From the NCBI GenBank assembly GCA_018714685.1, contig DVNC01000026.1, forward strand, positions 1-24,195: DNA of 24,195 nucleotides, read 5' to 3'. The translations under genes and the position numbers were made by a program. Below, piece after piece: positions 21,168 to 24,195 of the stretch. Position 1 is the stretch's first letter; each line of letters starts with the position of its first letter. This DNA comes from Scatocola faecipullorum. Lineage in GTDB: Bacteria; Pseudomonadota; Alphaproteobacteria; RF32; CAG-239. The notes under the pieces are model-generated. The model made no database searches. It saw only the letters and a program-made list of their open reading frames with translations, and was not told where the DNA came from.

Positions 21168-21425
21168 ATGGCTAGTAAAGCAATTTCAACAATAGGTAAA
21201 TATGCTGCTAAAAAAATTGGCAATAAAACTTTTGATAAAGCAATACAAAAAATAAGTGAACCATACGAACGATTAAAACGTAAAGCATTTGGAATAAAAC
21301 CTCTTAATGTTGGTGAAAGAGAAACTATAAAATGTTTACAAAATCCACATAATAGTTCGAGTTATTGTAAATCCGTTGGAAATACAGTTAGAAAGACCTA
21401 CCATAAAACCGGAAAATACAAATAA
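21168..21425 (+). CDS. Small, very basic protein of unknown function (85 aa)
   Basis: I do not recognise this protein. AAAGGA stands upstream of the ATG, a terminator follows, and an operator-like palindrome covers the promoter, so it is very likely a real, regulated gene. The 85 residues are strongly basic throughout: Lys/Arg-rich, starting MASKAISTIGKYAAKKIGNK with further KRKAFG and RKTYHKTGKYK. It has two cysteines (in IKCLQ and SSYCKS). There is no signal peptide or membrane span. Charge and size fit a nucleic-acid-binding or membrane-active peptide. The next gene encodes a three-span membrane protein, so a toxin/immunity pair can be proposed but not shown. It is AT-rich compared with the block genes. 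Confidence 0.75.
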   Translation: MASKAISTIGKYAAKKIGNKTFDKAIQKISEPYERLKRKAFGIKPLNVGERETIKCLQNPHNSSSYCKSVGNTVRKTYHKTGKYK

Positions 21426-21432
21426 CGCCTCA

Positions 21433-21468
21433 GTAAAGGCAATATTCTATATTGCCTTTACTATCTTT
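21433..21468 (+). terminator. Terminator after the 85-aa gene
   Basis: GTAAAGGCAATA (21433-21444) and TATTGCCTTTAC (21450-21461) pair perfectly over 12 bp around TTCTA, followed by a T-rich tail (TATCTTTT). Readthrough into the 86-aa gene may be partial. Confidence 0.8.
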
Positions 21469-21497
21469 TCTAATTATCATTAAACAGCGAGGTTTTA

Positions 21498-21758
21498 ATG
21501 AAAAAAATATTTTTGTTTATAATCGGATTTTTTTTAATACCCACTATTCTTGGCTCTACAACAGCCTACTTGTTTAACCTAGAAAATTACGAAACGTATG
21601 TAGGCTTTTGGGGAAGTATTTATCTATTGATTTATATAATTTTTCCCTTTATCTTTCGCGGAAAAATAAAACAATCCATCAATAAATACATTTTCTACGC
21701 TGTCATATATACTCTGCTGTTTTTAATATTTTGCCTACTTCTAATTTACTTTAATTAA
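21498..21758 (+). CDS. Small three-span membrane protein, unknown (86 aa)
   Basis: I do not recognise this protein. GCGAGG lies about 6 bases before the ATG. Three hydrophobic segments are visible: about 4-26, 34-53 and 65-85. A short acidic/aromatic loop (NLENYETYVGF) lies between the first two and a basic loop (RGKIKQSINK) between the last two. It starts 72 bases after the 85-aa basic protein, beyond its terminator, on the same strand. Small multi-span proteins next to small basic proteins occur as immunity partners of membrane-active bacteriocins, but the sequence does not show this. It is very AT-rich, and no terminator is obvious after it. Confidence 0.72.
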   Translation: MKKIFLFIIGFFLIPTILGSTTAYLFNLENYETYVGFWGSIYLLIYIIFPFIFRGKIKQSINKYIFYAVIYTLLFLIFCLLLIYFN

Positions 21759-21783
21759 TAAACATATCCCAAGAACAAACGGG

Positions 21784-21794
21784 ATTCTGACCAA
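21784..21794 (+). repeat. Right copy of 11-bp direct repeat
   Basis: ATTCTGACCAA matches 20744-20754 exactly. The order of this repeat followed by the tRNA 3'-end 12-mer (21940) is the same as on the left side (20744 then 20848), which suggests a duplicated boundary. Confidence 0.5.
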
Positions 21795-21901
21795 CTTAAC
21801 TACTCGTAAAATAAGAAAACTTGAAAAGAAGAGTCGTGTAACTATCCAAAAACAGCTCTGATAACCGCACCTCACACGGACTCAATTAAGTGCTTGTTTT
21901 A

Positions 21902-21930
21902 TAAAGAAAAAAGACGCTTTTCAGCGTCTT
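21902..21930 (-). terminator. Terminator of tRNA-Trp
   Basis: AAGACGC (21911-21917) and GCGTCTT (21924-21930) pair perfectly, with a run of T on the minus-strand exit side. It is 9 bases past the tRNA 3' end, so tRNA-Trp is not cotranscribed with secE. Confidence 0.88.
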
Positions 21931-21939
21931 CATCTTGAG

Positions 21940-22015
21940 TGGCAGGGGCAGTAAGATTCGAACTCACGACCCTCGGTTTTGGAGACCGATGCTCTACCAA
22001 CTGAGCTATACCCCT
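21940..22015 (-). tRNA. tRNA-Trp (anticodon CCA)
   Basis: This is a complete 76-base cloverleaf on the minus strand. The acceptor stem is AGGGGTA paired with TGCCCCT (one G-T), followed by discriminator G and an encoded CCA. The D-arm is GCTCAGTTGGTAGAGC. The anticodon stem TCGGT/ACCGA carries the loop CTCCAAA, so the anticodon is CCA (21982-21980), decoding UGG. The T-arm carries TTCGAAT. Its place between tuf and secE is the usual one in many bacteria, although both neighbours are now distant. Confidence 0.98.
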
Positions 22016-22051
22016 ACAAAAAAAGCAAGCCCTTTTGAGCCTGTGTTTTAT

Positions 22052-22080
22052 TTGATACACAACTCTCGGCAATAAATCAA
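22052..22080 (-). promoter_or_regulatory. Promoter of tRNA-Trp
   Basis: On the minus strand TTGATT (22080-22075), 17 bases, then TATCAA (22057-22052) preceded by TGTG. The start would be near 22045, about 30 bases ahead of the mature tRNA. Confidence 0.6.
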
Positions 22081-22122
22081 GCATTTTTTTGGCTTCTTTT
22101 GCAAAAGTTTAATTCAGCCTAT

Positions 22123-22162
22123 AAAAAAGTGAAGAGTTTTGCAGTTTTTACTGCAAAACTCT
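22123..22162 (-). terminator. Terminator of the 266-aa/85-aa gene pair
   Basis: AGAGTTTTGCAGT (22133-22145) pairs perfectly over 13 bp with ACTGCAAAACTCT (22150-22162). A run of six T follows 4 bases later on the minus strand. It insulates tRNA-Trp. Confidence 0.82.
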
Positions 22163-22173
22163 ATCACATTCGA

Positions 22174-22431
22174 TTACTTTCTTCTGTGTTTCCCGGACAT
22201 TGCCTTACATAAAAGACAAACCGTAAACAACCCGAAAAGAGCAGATAAAACATAAAACAACATCTGCACGGCACCACCGGCAAAGCTCCCCTGAGAAAGC
22301 AGCAGCGCCGCAACGGTCAACAAAAACCAAACCAGCGCCAAAGTCATATCTCTGTGGCGGCCCTTCATATAACGGCGCCAGAGCAACAGAATCATAACCG
22401 CCAGAAGCAGCAAAAAGCACAATATATTCAT
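22174..22431 (-). CDS. Small integral membrane protein, unknown (85 aa)
   Basis: I do not recognise this protein. Three hydrophobic segments are visible, about 2-18, 30-46 and 55-77, with a basic loop after the first (RRYMKGRHRD) and a basic C-terminus (GKHRRK). The positive charges put both on the cytoplasmic side. It starts 10 bases after the 266-aa gene on the same strand, so they are probably one operon, ended by the terminator at 22123-22162. The ribosome-binding site is weak (GCTTGGG). Its base composition is like the block genes, not like the AT-rich island across the tRNA, so it may be a long-standing resident. Confidence 0.7.
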   Translation of the reverse strand: MNILCFLLLLAVMILLLWRRYMKGRHRDMTLALVWFLLTVAALLLSQGSFAGGAVQMLFYVLSALFGLFTVCLLCKAMSGKHRRK

Positions 22432-22441
22432 AACCCAAGCA

Positions 22442-23242
22442 TTAAATTATACCGTCTGTCTTTTTAATTTTCGAAGCCTTGACCAAATACCTTATAATCC
22501 GCGCCTGCTCCGCCATATCTGCATAATGGCCTTCAGCCCAACAGTAATGCAAATACTGAATCCGGAAATTTCGCTGTAAATCCATTGCAATATCGGCAAA
22601 TCCGGCATAAAGAAACTCCCCTGCCGTAGTCAAAACAAGAACATTCTGCATCGGTTGCAGCCAAAACACCCGGTCTAAAACCGCCCGATATCGGGAATGC
22701 GGCAGATTTGCCACGACCAACAGCCCTTTACTCTGTGTAAAGTGCTTTTGAAGACACTCATCCGCAGCAGCTTCTTCAGCCCCCGTAATCCCCCGAATTT
22801 CACGATCCAAGGCGCGAACCTTGTCAATTTCGTCCCGACTGAAACCACGGCGGCATAATTCCCGCATGATTTCGGTTGAATAGTCAAATTCGTTAAAACA
22901 ATCCTCATCATGAGCCAGAACAAGTTCCTGCCAGCGGGTTGCCAAAGGGGCATGCTCCCAAACGGAAACAATTTCAAGCGGAGAAGCGTTAACATGATGC
23001 CGATATTTTTTTAATACCTTAACATCCGAACGCCCGCATTCTGCTCCGATAACAACCGGAACAAAACCTGCCGCAATCACTTCGTCAATCTTCTCATACG
23101 GTACGGAAACAGCTCCCTCCGTATCGGATTTCATCCAAGCAAACGGAATCTTTTTTTCCTGCAGAATTCTGACAATTTCTGCCCAAGCGGCACTGCCGCC
23201 GACAATAAAATAATAATTATTCATACGCAAAAGTTTAAACAT
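22442..23242 (-). CDS. Unknown protein, possibly a degenerate DHH-type phosphoesterase relative (266 aa)
   Basis: The family is uncertain. After a short leader the protein opens with YYFIVGGSAAWAEIVRIL, an apparent Rossmann-like beta-alpha unit. VVIGAECGR (about 62-70) and YRHHVNASPLEIV (about 80-92) follow. The last resembles the DHH-plus-Ser motif of DHH phosphoesterases, but with Arg where the first Asp is expected. Later segments include ALDREIRGIT (about 144-153) and LLVVANLPHSRYRAVLDRVF (about 174-193). If the relation is real, the missing Asp argues against normal metal catalysis. The longest start (23242) is listed; Met7 (23224) is equally likely, and neither has a Shine-Dalgarno sequence. 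It is followed closely by an 85-aa membrane protein. Confidence 0.75.
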   Translation of the reverse strand: MFKLLRMNNYYFIVGGSAAWAEIVRILQEKKIPFAWMKSDTEGAVSVPYEKIDEVIAAGFVPVVIGAECGRSDVKVLKKYRHHVNASPLEIVSVWEHAPLATRWQELVLAHDEDCFNEFDYSTEIMRELCRRGFSRDEIDKVRALDREIRGITGAEEAAADECLQKHFTQSKGLLVVANLPHSRYRAVLDRVFWLQPMQNVLVLTTAGEFLYAGFADIAMDLQRNFRIQYLHYCWAEGHYADMAEQARIIRYLVKASKIKKTDGII

Positions 23243-23309
23243 TAATAATTAATTCTTGCTTTTGTCTTTAACACGTGAATCATTTTTTGACAACCTAAAA
23301 AACAAACAG

Positions 23310-23334
23310 AAAAAAATCCGGTACATTGACCGGA
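23310..23334 (-). terminator. Terminator of the 168-aa gene
   Basis: TCCGGT (23317-23322) pairs with ACCGGA (23329-23334), followed on the minus strand by seven T. It separates the 168-aa gene from the 266-aa gene. Confidence 0.82.
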
Positions 23335-23353
23335 CTCCCTTGCCTTACGACAT

Positions 23354-23860
23354 TTAAGCTATCTGACGCAGATTAATCGGATGATTTCCCCACAAACGGC
23401 GGCGTGACAAATACAACACGACATTCAAAAAATCCAGCAGGTCTATCTCCTCTGACAGAATCTGTCTGATTGCCCTTCTTAATTCCGAACGCATCCTCCA
23501 ATGATACCAGCCGACACCGGCCAACATTTCGCGATAATCACACAAACGCTCATGCTTTCGACACAGTCGCCGGTAACACAATGCTGCCGCAGCATCATCT
23601 TCAACCACACGATTTATCCAGCCGGGCATTTCCTGATGAACTTTTTCTTGAAATAATCGATAATGATAAGCGGCAATCTGCCAAGCGCTCATCGGATCAA
23701 AGGCATACATTAGTTCACGGCTTAAATCGCGTTCATAATAGCTGCCCAGACTTCGTTCGATTATTCTTTTCAACACCTGCGAATACCAATCATCGGCTCT
23801 TTCGCTTTCAGTCAGAAAAATGACTTCTGCTTCGTCAAATCTGATTTTTGGACATTTCAT
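23354..23860 (-). CDS. Hypothetical protein (168 aa)
   Basis: I do not recognise this protein. It is a soluble, mostly helical 168-residue protein, rich in Arg, Glu and aromatics, with many Tyr and Trp (DDWYSQV, SYYERDLSR, GWYHWRMRSELRR). Four cysteines are scattered without a CxxC pair. It has no signal peptide or membrane span. Its own terminator follows. The ATG at 23860 has no Shine-Dalgarno sequence, only a T/A-rich leader, as for the 266-aa and 100-aa genes. It sits between the tuf terminators and the 266-aa gene. Confidence 0.7.
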   Translation of the reverse strand: MKCPKIRFDEAEVIFLTESERADDWYSQVLKRIIERSLGSYYERDLSRELMYAFDPMSAWQIAAYHYRLFQEKVHQEMPGWINRVVEDDAAAALCYRRLCRKHERLCDYREMLAGVGWYHWRMRSELRRAIRQILSEEIDLLDFLNVVLYLSRRRLWGNHPINLRQIA

Positions 23861-23954
23861 AATAATAAAATTAAAAACTAATAAACTTAAAAATTCAAAT
23901 TCGGCACTGCAATAACACAGACGAATTTAAATTGCAAACAAATTTTAAAATAAC

Positions 23955-23982
23955 AAAGAGCTCTGATTTCTCAGAACTCTTT
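23955..23982. terminator. Hairpin upstream of the 168-aa gene, possible second tuf terminator
   Basis: AAAGAGCTCTGA (23955-23966) and TCAGAACTCTTT (23971-23982) pair over 12 bp with one G-T wobble. The minus-strand exit side has a short, broken T-run, so it could be a back-up terminator downstream of the main tuf one. Confidence 0.5.
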
Positions 23983-24023
23983 TCTTATCCTTTAATTGAG
24001 TTTGGACAGCATGTATAAAGAGT

Positions 24024-24079
24024 AAAAAATAGAAAAGCCGAAAATCCTAGTGTACACTATCGTACATGAATTTTCGGCT
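24024..24079 (-). terminator. Terminator of tuf
   Basis: AGCCGAAAAT (24036-24045) and ATTTTCGGCT (24070-24079) pair perfectly over 10 bp, with an inner TGTAC/GTACA helix (24051-24066). On the minus strand it is followed by TTTTCTATTTTTT. Confidence 0.88.
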
Positions 24080-24126
24080 ATTTCTGATTTTTGCGATTAA
24101 TCGCTCAAATTGCGGGGTGCAATTCC

Positions 24127-24195
24127 TTATTTAAGAATTTTTGAAACTACACCGGCACCAACAGTTCTGCCACCTTCACGAATAGCAAAACGCAG
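24127..24195 (-). CDS. tuf: Elongation factor Tu, C-terminal 22 residues (partial)
   Basis: Only the 3' end is inside the window; the gene continues beyond the right edge. The visible residues LRFAIREGGRTVGAGVVSKI plus LK and a TAA stop are the C-terminus of EF-Tu domain 3. EF-Tu delivers aminoacyl-tRNA to the ribosome. The gene is closed by the terminator at 24024-24079, so it is not cotranscribed with the following unknown genes or tRNA-Trp. Whether a second tuf copy exists elsewhere cannot be seen here. Confidence 0.96.
   Translation of the reverse strand: MRFAIREGGRTVGAGVVSKILK

Noticed and set aside
20138..21939. Prophage or complete integrative element beside tRNA-Trp
   Set aside because: No integrase, transposase, structural or replication gene is present; only short repeats and small unknown genes support mobility.
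21899..22084. Minus-strand open frame over tRNA-Trp
   Set aside because: Its translation is simply the tRNA gene read as codons.
24084..24105. Palindrome GCGATTAATCGC just after tuf as a regulatory operator
   Set aside because: It lies between the tuf stop and its terminator, where a DNA operator is unlikely; it may just be part of the mRNA end.

Overview
The window is a bacterial chromosome segment carrying, almost entirely on the minus strand, the conserved transcription/translation block tuf (3' end only) - tRNA-Trp - secE - nusG - rplK - rplA - rplJ - rplL - rpoB - rpoC. RpoB/RpoC sequence character and length, a YiaD/OmpA-type lipoprotein and clusters of GANTC (the CcrM methylation site) in two operon promoters all suggest an alphaproteobacterium of moderate GC, possibly an uncultured host-associated lineage. 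That placement is inference; no 16S gene is present.

Layout, right to left (the direction of transcription of the main block): tuf 3' end and its terminator (24024-24195); three unrecognised small genes (22174-23860); tRNA-Trp with its own promoter and terminator (21902-22080); an AT-rich accessory stretch with three small plus-strand genes, tRNA-3'-end-like repeats and operator-like palindromes (20138-21939); murQ with a HAD hydrolase, an unknown gene and a class II UvrA (14871-20137); secE-nusG with promoter and terminator (13863-14812); an independently transcribed mscL with a zinc-ribbon tail (13281-13766); rplK-rplA-rplJ-rplL (10446-12976); rpoB-rpoC (1663-10043); then a small unknown gene, an OmpA-family lipoprotein and a hairpin-rich non-coding end (1-1444).

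The usually tight tuf/secE/nusG/rplKAJL/rpoBC cluster is broken here into separate transcription units, each with visible promoters and terminators. Two units, rplK-L and rpoBC, share a composite promoter: TTGACTCA, then a TTGC/GAAAAA stretch, then TTGCAA, then a TATA-like -10. Each is surrounded by six GANTC sites. Autoregulation is legible: an L1-binding hairpin just before rplK, and an L10-leader kink-turn region between rplA and rplJ. A perfect terminator separates rplL from rpoB.

The most novel-looking signal is a pair of related structured elements, one after rplA and one after rplJ. They have the same stem/internal-loop/stem architecture and the same flanking TTCGCA, with compensatory base changes between the copies. 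The second area to check is the AT-rich island next to tRNA-Trp, where small plus-strand genes lie between two ordered pairs of short direct repeats, one of which copies the tRNA 3' end. I found no CRISPR array, transposase or integrase.
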